Shown: in pieces, positions 1 to 8,270 of the stretch
How the letters are laid out: each line of letters begins with the position of its first letter
Position numbering within the stretch: the stretch's first letter is position 1
Source: Shewanella sediminis HAW-EB3
GTDB lineage: Bacteria > Pseudomonadota > Gammaproteobacteria > Enterobacterales > Shewanellaceae
DNA: 64,000 nt
Direction: 5' to 3'
NCBI RefSeq assembly: GCF_000018025.1
Contig: NC_009831.1
Location: forward strand, 3,224,001 to 3,288,000
Program-made: the position numbers and the translations under genes
Notes under the pieces: model-generated
Told to the model about the DNA's origin: nothing
What the model saw: the letters and a program-made list of their open reading frames with translations, nothing else
Database searches by the model: none

Positions 1-1
1 G

Positions 2-991
2 GGTGCCTTTCCCGGCACCCATAAAAATAGCTTAGGTATGCTTGGCATGCACGGCTGCTACGAAGCCAACATGGCGATGCACAATACCGACCTTATCTTC
101 GGCATAGGTGTACGCTTTGACGATCGCACCACTAACAATATTGACAAGTATTGCCCTAACGCAACCATACTGCATATCGATATCGACCCTTCCTCTATCT
201 CGAAAACCATTAGAGTCGATATCCCCATCGTTGGCTCTGCCGAAAAGATCCTCGATGAGATGTTAGCGCAATTGGACTCAAGCGGTGAAACGAATTCAGA
301 TGAAGCTGCTATCGACTTTTGGTGGAGTGAGATCAGTCAGTGGCGCAGTCGTAAGAGCCTGGATTACGATAAAACCAGTGAAAAAATCAAACCACAACAA
401 GTAATTGAAACGCTTCACAAACTAACCAATGGTGATGCCTACGTTGCATCCGATGTGGGCCAACATCAAATGTTTGCCGCGCTCTACTATCCGTTCGATA
501 AGCCACGTCGTTGGATCAATTCCGGTGGACTCGGCACCATGGGCTTTGGCCTTCCCGCAGCGATGGGGGTCAAGATGGCAAAGCCCGATGAGACTGTTAT
601 CTGTGTAACCGGAGATGGTTCGATTCAGATGAACATTCAAGAGCTTTCTACAGCGCTGCAATACGATACTCCGGTCAAGATCATCAACCTCAATAACCGT
701 TTCTTAGGCATGGTTAAACAGTGGCAGGATATTATCTACGCCGGGCGTCACTCTCACTCCTATATGGACTCGGTACCGGATTTTGCAAAAATTGCCGAAG
801 CATATGGCCATGTGGGGATGACCATCAGCGATCCTGCTGAACTTGAATCCGGCCTTGAAAAAGCCCTGGCCATGAAAGATAAGCTGGTATTTGTCGATAT
901 TAATGTCGATGAAACTGAACACGTTTACCCCATGCAGATCCGCGGTGGAGCGATGAGCGAAATGTGGCTGAGCAAAACGGAGAAAAGCTAA
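2..991 (+). CDS. ilvI: Acetolactate synthase large subunit, 3' part
   Basis: C-terminal part of the thiamine-diphosphate enzyme that condenses two pyruvates, or pyruvate and 2-oxobutyrate, at the start of branched-chain amino acid synthesis. The reading frame is open from base 2, so the true start lies before the window. The ThDP-binding signature GDGS followed by NNR about 30 residues later is visible near codons 200-230. The C-terminal stretch [10 protein letters not shown] is close to what I recall of E. coli IlvI. The stop overlaps the ilvH start in TAATG, so the two subunits are translationally coupled. Only truncated by the window edge; no damage seen. Confidence 0.95.
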   Translation, partial: GAFPGTHKNSLGMLGMHGCYEANMAMHNTDLIFGIGVRFDDRTTNNIDKYCPNATILHIDIDPSSISKTIRVDIPIVGSAEKILDEMLAQLDSSGETNSDEAAIDFWWSEISQWRSRKSLDYDKTSEKIKPQQVIETLHKLTNGDAYVASDVGQHQMFAALYYPFDKPRRWINSGGLGTMGFGLPAAMGVKMAKPDETVICVTGDGSIQMNIQELSTALQYDTPVKIINLNNRFLGMVKQWQDIIYAGRHSHSYMDSVPDFAKIAEAYGHVGMTISDPAELESGLEKALAMKDKLVFVDINVDETEHVYPMQIRGGAMSEMWLSKTEKS

Positions 992-1485
992 TGCGTCGTA
1001 TTATATCTGTATTACTTGAAAACCAACCTGGTGCACTTTCACGGGTTGTCGGGCTTTTTTCTCAGCGCGGCTACAACATCGAAACGTTAACCGTTGCGCC
1101 GACAGATGACATCACGTTATCTCGTCTGAATATCTCTTTGGTGGCTGATGAAGCGGCACTCGAACAGATAGAGAAACAGCTGCATAAGCTTATCGATACC
1201 CTCAAGGTTTCAAACATTACCGAGTCGGATCATATTGAGAGAGAGCTAGCCCTGGTTAAAGTAAAAGCCAAAGGCAATATGCGTGATGAGATCAAACGCA
1301 CTGCGGAGATCTTCCGTGGACAGGTCGTCGATATTACCGCCGATCTCTACACGGTGCAGCTCACTGGAACGAGTGAAAAACTCGATGCCTTTATTACTGC
1401 AGTCGGTGATGTGACCAAAGTCGTTGAAGTATCACGCTCAGGCGTTGTAGGCCTCGCTCGCGGTGAGAAGGCTATGAGAGCCTGA
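991..1485 (+). CDS. ilvH: Acetolactate synthase small regulatory subunit
   Basis: 164-residue regulatory subunit that binds valine and activates the large subunit. The ACT domain covers about residues 3-75 (RRIISVLLENQPGALSRVVG at the N-terminus), followed by the ALS_ss C-terminal domain. The frame also opens at 964, but the ATG at 991 overlaps the ilvI stop and gives the family N-terminus [11 protein letters not shown]. It is the last gene of the operon: a strong hairpin terminator follows 25 bases after the stop. Confidence 0.96.
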   Translation: MRRIISVLLENQPGALSRVVGLFSQRGYNIETLTVAPTDDITLSRLNISLVADEAALEQIEKQLHKLIDTLKVSNITESDHIERELALVKVKAKGNMRDEIKRTAEIFRGQVVDITADLYTVQLTGTSEKLDAFITAVGDVTKVVEVSRSGVVGLARGEKAMRA

Positions 1486-1510
1486 TAACCATATCAACTT
1501 AAGTACTAAA

Positions 1511-1534
1511 AAAGGGAGCTCAGGCTCCCTTTTA
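1511..1534. terminator. Bidirectional terminator between ilvH and ibpA
   Basis: A perfect 9-bp stem (AAAGGGAGC / GCTCCCTTT) with a TCAG loop. T residues follow on the plus strand, and a longer run of T follows on the minus strand. It can serve both ilvH and the convergent heat-shock gene. Confidence 0.9.
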
Positions 1535-1604
1535 CTTTTCACTACTCTAATTGAATCGGTTTTTAGCTCACAGAGTCCAGGCCATAAACTAATACCTGAT
1601 ACAA

Positions 1605-2048
1605 CTATTCAGAGTCAATAACTCTCGATGTACCGATCTCAATTTTACGTGGCTTTAATGCCTCGGGGATCTCACGTTGAAGATCGATATTGAGTAAGCC
1701 GTTTTCAAGATTGGCTCCAATTACGGTCACATAATCTGCCAACTGAAACGTACGCTCGAAACCACGTTCGGCAATGCCTTGATAGAGGTATTTACGCTCT
1801 TTCTCTTGCTGCTCAGCTTTAGTGCCTTTCACCAGTAGCTTATCGCCTTCGCTGGTGATATCGAGTTCATCCATTGTAAAGCCGGCGACGGCCATGGTGA
1901 TACGATAACGGTTTTCGTTAAGCAGTTCGATATTATACGGGGGATACCCTGAGTTACCTTTGTTCGAGGCCGCATGCTCTGCAAGCTGGGCTAAACGATC
2001 GAAACCAATGGCACTACGGTATAGGGGAGTTAAATCATAATTACGCAT
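1605..2048 (-). CDS. ibpA: Small heat shock protein, IbpA type (Hsp20)
   Basis: 147-residue ATP-independent holdase that binds unfolding proteins in the cytoplasm and hands them to DnaK/ClpB. The alpha-crystallin domain spans roughly residues 35-135. Stretches [18 protein letters not shown] and [20 protein letters not shown] follow enterobacterial IbpA closely. The frame extends 8 codons upstream, but the ATG at 2048 has AAGGAT six bases before it and matches the family start MRNYDL. A sigma32-like promoter and a possible RNA thermometer lie upstream. Single-gene unit between two terminators. Confidence 0.94.
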   Translation of the reverse strand: MRNYDLTPLYRSAIGFDRLAQLAEHAASNKGNSGYPPYNIELLNENRYRITMAVAGFTMDELDITSEGDKLLVKGTKAEQQEKERKYLYQGIAERGFERTFQLADYVTVIGANLENGLLNIDLQREIPEALKPRKIEIGTSRVIDSE

Positions 2049-2054
2049 GTGTAT

Positions 2055-2073
2055 ATCCTTTTTATAAAGCAAT
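2055..2073 (-). promoter_or_regulatory. Possible ROSE-like RNA thermometer at ibpA ribosome site
   Basis: On the minus strand TTGCTT (2072-2067) sits just before AAGGAT (2060-2055), the ibpA ribosome site. In ROSE elements of other ibp genes a conserved U(U/C)GCU pairs with the AGGA of the Shine-Dalgarno. The long leader (about 155 bases) fits a structured 5' UTR. The pairing is inferred by eye; no folding was run. Confidence 0.4.
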
Positions 2074-2213
2074 ATAGATAATTTAAGTTGGCCAACATCT
2101 GCAGAACATACTGCAATCTATCGCACCTTTCTTCTGTCGGTTAATTAGCTTTGACCCCGAAGGCATCAAGATTTTCATTAACCTGGAACCTCATTGAGCG
2201 TCCCATATTCAAT

Positions 2214-2241
2214 ATATGTAGTCAGTTTTTTTGTTTTCAAG
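2214..2241 (-). promoter_or_regulatory. Sigma32-like promoter of ibpA
   Basis: Minus strand: CTTGAAA (2241-2235), a 13-base gap, then CTACATAT (2221-2214). This compares with the sigma32 consensus CTTGAAA and CCCCATNT, with all seven -35 bases matching and six of eight at -10. It lies about 165 bases before the ibpA ATG, downstream of the ushA terminator. Confidence 0.6.
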
Positions 2242-2304
2242 GGAAAGTTTAAAATTATTTTTATATATTGAGGAGACCTTGCAGATAAGCATGAAAACAG
2301 GCAT

Positions 2305-2332
2305 AAAAAAAGCAGCCCGAAGGCTGCTTTTT
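2305..2332. terminator. Terminator of ushA
   Basis: Hairpin AAGCAGCC-CGAA-GGCTGCTT flanked by A and T runs, 20 bases past the ushA stop on the minus strand. It isolates ushA from ibpA and could work in both directions. Confidence 0.85.
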
Positions 2333-2351
2333 GAAAGTAATAAACTCTAAA

Positions 2352-4061
2352 TTAACGCTGACAAGCTAAAGTGCTGTTACTGTTCAAGAACTGAATGTCA
2401 CTCGCTACAGGAGCGAAATCAGCAACCTTGATATCACCAGTATCTTTGATGAAGGTGTACATAACTTCAGCATCAACATAACCAGTCATAACAGGAGTCA
2501 GTACCGGGTAGCCATCACCACCTGCGGCATTGTAGCTAGGTACAGTGAAGGTATAAGTTGAAGCAGCGTCATAACCTTTGCCATTGATGTCGTTAATAGC
2601 GACGGTCTTAGCTTCACAATCAACATCCATCTTAATACCCGCAAGTTGAGGGTATGCACCAGCACCAGTTTCACCGATATCTACAGTAGCAACGACATTC
2701 AGGTACTCAGTGATCTCAGCACCTGTCAGTGTGCTCAAGGTGATTGAGTTGCCAAATGGCTGCACTGTCAGTACATCTTTGTATGTTATTTCACCGGCTT
2801 CGATAGAATCACGGACACCACCAGAGTTCATTACCGCAAAATCGGCATCAACTTTAGTACGCTGCGCTTGGGCAATCAGTTGGCCCAGGTTAGTCTGTTG
2901 TGTACGAACAACGCCACGGTCACCCTCAAGCTTGCCATCGGTAGAACCGATAACTTCAAGAAGCTCTTCCTGACCTTTATCCTGATACTGCTGCATAATT
3001 TCAAGTACAGTAGCATCTGGCGTGATTGCTTCACCGATAAGGACACGTTCGCCCTCTTCGTTCTTCTCCTTCAAGTTAACAGGAATTAACTTGTAGCTGG
3101 CTAAGTGTAGCTTATCATTGAAGTATTCAAAGTTAGCTTGTCCAACATACTTACCCCACTCGTGAGCCTGCATGATGAAAGTACCGTTCTGAACGTCTGG
3201 CTTACATTCGCCACCAGCGGTGAACTCAGGATCATACGCATCACCTTCCATACAAACTGGGTTCTGAGAGTGACCACCGATAACAGCAGCTAGCTCACCT
3301 TCAGCCATTGCACGAGCCAGAGCAACATCACCAGGGGCGTTGTTACCGTTGTTACCATCGGCGTAGTGACCCATATGAGTAGTAGCGAAGACCAAGTCAG
3401 CCGCGTCGGCGTCTTTAATGTCCTGGATAACTTTCTTAAGTTCTTCTTTTGGATCGGTAAACTCAAGACCACCAATAAACTCAGGGTTAGCGATTTGAGC
3501 AGTATCTTCTGTCGTTAAACCGACAACCGCGATGCGAAGACCATTAACATCGAATACCTTGTATGGTTCGAAGTAACGAGCGCCAGACACTTTGTCATAA
3601 ATGTTAGCCGCTAACATAGGGAAGTTAGCCAGTTCACGCTGCATATCAACTGTTTCTAATGGATTGTCAAACTCGTGGTTACCGACAGCCATAGCGTCAT
3701 AACCCATCAGGTTCATACCGACGAAATCAGGACGTGCATCTTGCAAATCTGACTCTGGTACACCTGTGTTCACATCACCACCGGAAAGTAAGAGTGACTC
3801 ACCACCGTTTGACTCAACTTCAGCACGGATCTGATCGATCAGCGTCTTACGAGCCGCCATTCCGTACTCGCCGTATTTGTTTTCAAAGAAACGACCATGG
3901 TTATCGTTGGTGTGAAGTACGGTGAAAATTGTACAAGCTTCACCGGCTTCAGCACATGTTGCAGGCAGAACAACTTCGTTGTCATCGTTATCACTACCAC
4001 AACCAGTTAATGCCACTAGTACTGCAGTTGCAACTAAACCTTTTATTAGCTTATTTGTCAT
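2352..4061 (-). CDS. ushA: UshA-type 5'-nucleotidase / nucleotide-sugar hydrolase, lipoprotein
   Basis: 569-residue metal-dependent phosphohydrolase that degrades extracytoplasmic nucleotides and nucleotide sugars to nucleosides for uptake. An N-terminal signal ends in the lipobox LTGC (Cys about residue 20), so it should be lipid-anchored rather than free in the periplasm. The metallophosphatase domain (about 45-270) carries HTNDNHGRF, SGGDVNTG, GNHEFDNP, THMGHY and GGHSQNPVC. The C-terminal 5-nucleotidase domain has NSGGVRDSIEAG and NAAGGDGYP. The match to E. coli UshA is continuous by eye. ATG at 4061 is preferred (GGGG nine bases before) over a TTG three codons upstream. E. coli UshA is soluble; the Cys anchor is the main difference. 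Confidence 0.92.
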   Translation of the reverse strand: MTNKLIKGLVATAVLVALTGCGSDNDDNEVVLPATCAEAGEACTIFTVLHTNDNHGRFFENKYGEYGMAARKTLIDQIRAEVESNGGESLLLSGGDVNTGVPESDLQDARPDFVGMNLMGYDAMAVGNHEFDNPLETVDMQRELANFPMLAANIYDKVSGARYFEPYKVFDVNGLRIAVVGLTTEDTAQIANPEFIGGLEFTDPKEELKKVIQDIKDADAADLVFATTHMGHYADGNNGNNAPGDVALARAMAEGELAAVIGGHSQNPVCMEGDAYDPEFTAGGECKPDVQNGTFIMQAHEWGKYVGQANFEYFNDKLHLASYKLIPVNLKEKNEEGERVLIGEAITPDATVLEIMQQYQDKGQEELLEVIGSTDGKLEGDRGVVRTQQTNLGQLIAQAQRTKVDADFAVMNSGGVRDSIEAGEITYKDVLTVQPFGNSITLSTLTGAEITEYLNVVATVDIGETGAGAYPQLAGIKMDVDCEAKTVAINDINGKGYDAASTYTFTVPSYNAAGGDGYPVLTPVMTGYVDAEVMYTFIKDTGDIKVADFAPVASDIQFLNSNSTLACQR

Positions 4062-4288
4062 TACTATCAACCCCTAGATTATCTTTATTAGTTACCATCA
4101 TTTTTTACAATTACGGATTCTATGATCTCGCTGCCAAGCATCATAGCAAAGAATATATCGAATTTGTGTCAATTTTATGAATAAACGTGAGCTAAATGTT
4201 TATTTCTAAAGCATATTGTATAACCTATTGTCCTTATACAAGAACAGGTGTAACAACGAATTTAGGATAAGCAGGAAGGAATTTTTAT

Positions 4289-4318
4289 AAGCCTGACCCT
4301 CCATCAGGCTTAGCTTTT
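4289..4318. terminator. Hairpin downstream of the esterase gene
   Basis: Perfect 8-bp stem AAGCCTGA / TCAGGCTT with a 7-base loop. The T run is better on the plus strand (GCTTTTTAT), while on the minus strand, where the esterase transcript would arrive, the tail is TATAAAAAT. Termination of the esterase gene is therefore only probable. Confidence 0.45.
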
Positions 4319-4426
4319 TATTTCAACGCGTTATCACTTTACACGCATTAAAACGATTGTCTGTATTCATGAACAGCTCGTTACATTTTCGCAATCCTGA
4401 ACACCATCTCTTAACCAAACATTAAC

Positions 4427-5098
4427 TCAATCTAATCTACTTATGAGCCATTTTGAGATCTCTGTCAGTTGTTGAGGTAAAACAGTGTGAGGCATAGCGT
4501 ATGTTTTCCACTCAACACTATAGCCATCAGCTTGTAACATCTCGTTTGCCATCTTGCCGGCGGAGACAGGAACGACATCATCTTGTTCACCGTGATGCTG
4601 CAAAATAGGGGTCGTTTTATTAGCCTCGCTCAGGTCAGATGGCATCTGTTCTGCGGTTGGCAGATAACAAGACAGTGCCATGATCCCGGCCAGTTTTTCA
4701 GGATACCTTAGCCCGCTAAAGAGGCTCACTACTCCGCCTTGACTAAAGCCAGCCAAAACGATTTTGTTGGCGGGAATGCCGGCTTCTATCTGTTCCTGTA
4801 TTAATCCACAAACAGCAGCTTCAGACTCAAGCACGCCCGGCATATCGGCCCTGTTATGCAGATCCATGCTCTTTATGTCATACCAGGCTCGCATCACATA
4901 ACCTTGATTAATGGTTACCGCCTGCTCCGGGGCATGAGGAAACACAAAACGGATGCTGTGATCGCTAGGCAGTCCTAAAGCCGGAACAACCGGCGCAAAG
5001 CCTGCCCCCGAGTCACCCAAACCATGCAACCAGATAACACACGACGTAGCAGTCGATTCAGGTTCTATCGTAATGCGCTCTAATACTCTTGTAGACAT
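4427..5098 (-). CDS. Alpha/beta hydrolase, carboxylesterase / acyl-protein thioesterase family
   Basis: 223-residue cytoplasmic esterase of the phospholipase/carboxylesterase family (PF02230 type). The oxyanion motif WLHGLGDSG starts at residue 24. The nucleophile elbow GFSQGG has Ser119, an Asp lies in GEQDDVVP (173/174), and the catalytic His is in MPHTV (204). The length matches the family. No signal peptide. The natural substrate is unknown; members hydrolyse short acyl esters. Transcribed alone and divergent from the glutathionyl-hydroquinone reductase, sharing a 168-base promoter region. Confidence 0.88.
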   Translation of the reverse strand: MSTRVLERITIEPESTATSCVIWLHGLGDSGAGFAPVVPALGLPSDHSIRFVFPHAPEQAVTINQGYVMRAWYDIKSMDLHNRADMPGVLESEAAVCGLIQEQIEAGIPANKIVLAGFSQGGVVSLFSGLRYPEKLAGIMALSCYLPTAEQMPSDLSEANKTTPILQHHGEQDDVVPVSAGKMANEMLQADGYSVEWKTYAMPHTVLPQQLTEISKWLISRLD

Positions 5099-5266
5099 TC
5101 TCTTCCTTTAAACTCGCCGTCATTTTTGTGAGCGACATCATACCAAAGCGATGGCGATGACCCAAACGTTCAATAAAATCGTTCATTCTTGTCGAGTCTT
5201 TTCGCTTTTCCTGTTGAATATCACCGCCTACACTCAATACATCGAGATACGAGAAAGAGAACAGTT

Positions 5267-6280
5267 ATGGGATTACTTCAAGATGGTGTGTGGAAAGACC
5301 AGTGGTATCCAACCAAAGAGAACGGCGGTAAGTTCGTTCGTGAGAAGTCACAGTTCAGGCACAGGATAACACCAGAAGGAGGGTCTGTTGATGAAAATGC
5401 CCCTGAATTTATCGCCGAAGCGCAGCGCTATCATCTCTATGTATCCCTCGCCTGCCCGTGGGCGCACCGAACCTTGATATTCAGGGAGCTAAAATCTCTG
5501 CAAGCCTATATCAGCGTCTCTGTTGTTGAGCCCCATATGTTACATAACGGATGGGAGTTCTCCGGCCCGAATCAAAGCGATGCTGCTTCTCATATCAAAG
5601 GGGCTGAAACCGACAGGCTCAATGGCAAAGATTTCCTATATCAAATCTATCAGGCAGCGTCCTCTGATTACACAGGACGGGTAACCGTACCCGTACTCTG
5701 GGACAAGAAAACCAAGACAATTGTGAACAATGAATCTTCGGATATCATTCGAATCTTCAACTCCGCCTTCAATCACCTCACCGGGAATACAGTAGATCTC
5801 TACCCCGAGCCGCTCAGAGATGATATCGATGAGGTCAATGACTGGATCTACTCCTCTATCAATAATGGCGTCTACAGAGCCGGGTTTGCAACCAGTCAGG
5901 AGGCTTATAATGAAGCCTTTGACAGTCTGTTTAACGCTTTAGACAAGGTAGAAAAGATATTACAAGGGAAGCGATACTTAACGGGTGAGATGATAACCGA
6001 AGCCGATTGGCGTCTGTTTACCACCCTGATCCGATTCGACTCTGTTTATGTAGGTCACTTTAAAGCAAACAGACAGACTATCGAGCAATACCCGGCATTG
6101 TCAGCTTATCTGAGAGAGTTATATCAGATAGAGGGGATCGCCGCGACGGTTAATTTTGAACATATTAAGCAACACTATTATTTCAGCCACGCTCATATTA
6201 ACCCGAGCAGAATCGTACCTAAGGGTCCGTTTATTGATTACCATAGTCCCCATGGACGAGATCTTGTCGACAAGGGCTAA
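5267..6280 (+). CDS. yqjG: Glutathionyl-hydroquinone reductase (YqjG/PcpF family)
   Basis: 337-residue xi-class glutathione transferase that removes glutathione from glutathionyl-hydroquinones. The thioredoxin-fold domain contains the catalytic CPWAHR motif with Cys63, the same position I recall in E. coli YqjG. The all-helical C-terminal domain follows (about 170-320). The frame opens at 5189, but ATG 5267 has a purine-rich AAGAGA ahead and gives the family start MGLLQDGVW. The upstream extension shows no family features. Cytoplasmic, apparently monocistronic. Confidence 0.92.
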   Translation: MGLLQDGVWKDQWYPTKENGGKFVREKSQFRHRITPEGGSVDENAPEFIAEAQRYHLYVSLACPWAHRTLIFRELKSLQAYISVSVVEPHMLHNGWEFSGPNQSDAASHIKGAETDRLNGKDFLYQIYQAASSDYTGRVTVPVLWDKKTKTIVNNESSDIIRIFNSAFNHLTGNTVDLYPEPLRDDIDEVNDWIYSSINNGVYRAGFATSQEAYNEAFDSLFNALDKVEKILQGKRYLTGEMITEADWRLFTTLIRFDSVYVGHFKANRQTIEQYPALSAYLRELYQIEGIAATVNFEHIKQHYYFSHAHINPSRIVPKGPFIDYHSPHGRDLVDKG

Positions 6281-6352
6281 CCGATGCCGAGTTCTTCACC
6301 AATAAAGCTAAGTTGCTCGACTCTGAATCGTCCCTAGGGTCTCGTATATTGG

Positions 6353-6574
6353 TTACCCTATACCGAGTTCTTCACGAATTGAGTTAAGCTGCTCCAGCGT
6401 GTCGAGCCTCAGGCTCCACCTGACGGCGCCGGCATCGGCATTGATAATCAATGCCTGATCAACGAACTTAATATCCTCCACCATGGCATACATGGTCGTA
6501 CCTGAAGTGGATAACCTCACTTGAACCTCGAAAGGGGTCAGGATAATTTTACCTTGTGAAAATTCGATGACCAT
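6353..6574 (-). CDS. Small conserved hypothetical protein (DUF3389-like)
   Basis: 73 residues, no signal peptide or membrane segment. It has the look of the small DUF3389 family of Shewanella and Vibrio (start MVIEFSQGKI, beta-rich body, C-terminal helix with LDTLEQLNSIREELG), but that assignment is from memory. It lies downstream of slyD on the same strand, separated by a strong terminator, so it is probably expressed on its own. No function can be proposed. Confidence 0.65.
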   Translation of the reverse strand: MVIEFSQGKIILTPFEVQVRLSTSGTTMYAMVEDIKFVDQALIINADAGAVRWSLRLDTLEQLNSIREELGIG

Positions 6575-6601
6575 ACGCTAACCTTAATATCCTCATAAAA
6601 A

Positions 6602-6628
6602 CAAAAAACCAGCAAAGAGTTGCTGGTT
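6602..6628 (-). terminator. Terminator of slyD
   Basis: 9-bp stem AACCAGCAA / TTGCTGGTT with a 4-base loop, followed on the minus strand by TTTTTG. It lies 33 bases past the slyD stop. Confidence 0.9.
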
Positions 6629-6660
6629 TATTCTTCACACGCCTATGCATCGTACATAGC

Positions 6661-7143
6661 TTAGTGCTGATGACCGCCTTTACCATGGGCGTGACCGTGT
6701 GCCTTCTCTTCATCAGTTGCATCACGGGCATCGACAATTTCAATGTCAAACGTCAATTCACGACCCGCTAACGGATGGTTGATATCGACCGTTGCCATAA
6801 ACTTACCCACTTTAATAATGGTCACCTGACGCTGTCCCTGATCTGTGTTGATCAGCGCACGCATCCCAGGCTTCCAAACCTTTGCGCCTTGTAGATGCTT
6901 AACCGATACGCGCTGCTCACTATCTTCATTACGCTCGCCGTATGTTAATGCCGCAGGCAAAGTGACTGAAAACTTCTCACCGGTTTCTTTACCATTAATG
7001 GCATCTTCCACACCCGGCATCATGTTGTCATGCCCATGCAGGTACGCGATAGGATCGAGACCTTCATTTGTCTCCAACACCTCACCCTGTTCATCACGTA
7101 ATGTGTAATTAAACTGAACAACCATATCGTTTTTAATGCTCAT
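6661..7143 (-). CDS. slyD: FKBP-type peptidyl-prolyl isomerase, SlyD family
   Basis: 160-residue prolyl isomerase/chaperone. It has the split FKBP domain (YTLRDEQGEVLETNEG; YLHGHDNMMPGVEDA) with the inserted insert-in-flap domain (about 70-125), then NHPLAGRELTFDIEIV. The last 20 residues are His/Gly-rich (HGHAHGKGGHQH), a nickel/zinc-binding tail shorter than that of E. coli SlyD and without its cysteines. A metallochaperone role is therefore less certain than folding activity. Terminator follows directly. Confidence 0.93.
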   Translation of the reverse strand: MSIKNDMVVQFNYTLRDEQGEVLETNEGLDPIAYLHGHDNMMPGVEDAINGKETGEKFSVTLPAALTYGERNEDSEQRVSVKHLQGAKVWKPGMRALINTDQGQRQVTIIKVGKFMATVDINHPLAGRELTFDIEIVDARDATDEEKAHGHAHGKGGHQH

Positions 7144-7226
7144 TAAATGTCCTTAACTGTCTGCTGACTGTATTTTTGAGTCGCAGCTTAGCAAAACTCA
7201 TTTGTACTCTCTAGCGCTATCCTAAA

Positions 7227-8099
7227 TTATCGCCCGCCACCTGGCACTATGGTAAGGTGTTCAATCTGGCTGAGAACGTCCAGATTCGACAAGGCTAATT
7301 GGCACACTCCTGAGCTAATTTGATGTTTTGCAGAACAATCTACGCTCCATTGCCTTAACAGGTACCCCGCTAACGCCGCTCTTGTCACCACTTCCAACTT
7401 GTTATCCTGCATCTGATAATCTAGTGCGATCGCTTCAGGGTGGTCGAGACTTGGATGAGGGACAAGATTTAAAGTGATCATATTATCCCATTGAGTGTCT
7501 TTTACCTGAGTCTCATTGAACTTAGGTTCACAACTTGCACTTGAGATAGCTTTGATACGGGTCACCACGAAATCGGTAAATACTTGGTGAGTCCTGTCGA
7601 ATGCCCTGACATGCCACCTCTGACCATTATTAACCAGAGCATGAGGCACTATCTCGCGATCTTTTTCACCCGAGGAGACCGAGACATACTTAACTTTTAA
7701 GGCCCTTTTACTTTGAATCGCGCGCATCAATGCCGCAATAATTTCGGTATTCGGGTGGATCAACTGTATCGCATCGACACATATTTCACTGGGCGAAATA
7801 GGCTGAGATAGCCCATCACCAAAGCCTTTCGCTAAACCATGTAAAATGCCTTCGGGTTCATGCTGAAACAGGGCTTTAAACTCCGGTTTTCTATGGTAAC
7901 TCTTCGTCTGGTGAACCAAGCTCATATTATCCGGCGCAAACTCCCGATAACTGGCAAAGTCACGCGTCGCTGCGGCCAGGCCCGTTGCGAATTTCTTAAT
8001 AAGATCCTGACGAGATACCTGGCCAAAATACTGCAAACTAAAGTCGATAAAAGCGAGGCGCTGCTTTTGAGCGTGAGAGAGGTTATCCATTGAGTTCAT
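7227..8099 (-). CDS. WYL-domain transcriptional regulator
   Basis: 290-residue protein with an N-terminal winged-helix segment (QRLAFIDFSLQYFGQVSRQDL, about 10-60). A central WYL-type sensor domain follows (about 130-210: ALKVKYVSVSSGE, VPHALVNNGQRWHVRAFDR) and then a C-terminal extension. This layout fits the BrxR/CapW-like group, many of which repress phage-defence loci. No defence gene is next to it here: neighbours are slyD and a transglycosylase. ATG at 8099 or 8090 are both possible; neither has a strong ribosome site. Regulatory target unknown. Confidence 0.82.
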   Translation of the reverse strand: MNSMDNLSHAQKQRLAFIDFSLQYFGQVSRQDLIKKFATGLAAATRDFASYREFAPDNMSLVHQTKSYHRKPEFKALFQHEPEGILHGLAKGFGDGLSQPISPSEICVDAIQLIHPNTEIIAALMRAIQSKRALKVKYVSVSSGEKDREIVPHALVNNGQRWHVRAFDRTHQVFTDFVVTRIKAISSASCEPKFNETQVKDTQWDNMITLNLVPHPSLDHPEAIALDYQMQDNKLEVVTRAALAGYLLRQWSVDCSAKHQISSGVCQLALSNLDVLSQIEHLTIVPGGGR

Positions 8100-8270
8100 A
8101 GGCTTTGCAAGCTTCCATATTCAGATATGAGTTATTATACCGATAGGTATTAATATTCTTAAATTCTAGTTATTTAACTGCGGCTAAAGGGATAATGTAA
8201 TGGATAAAACCCAAAGGTGCAATCATTTTGATTACACCTTAATTATGGAGAATAGTTAATGCAAACTTGC

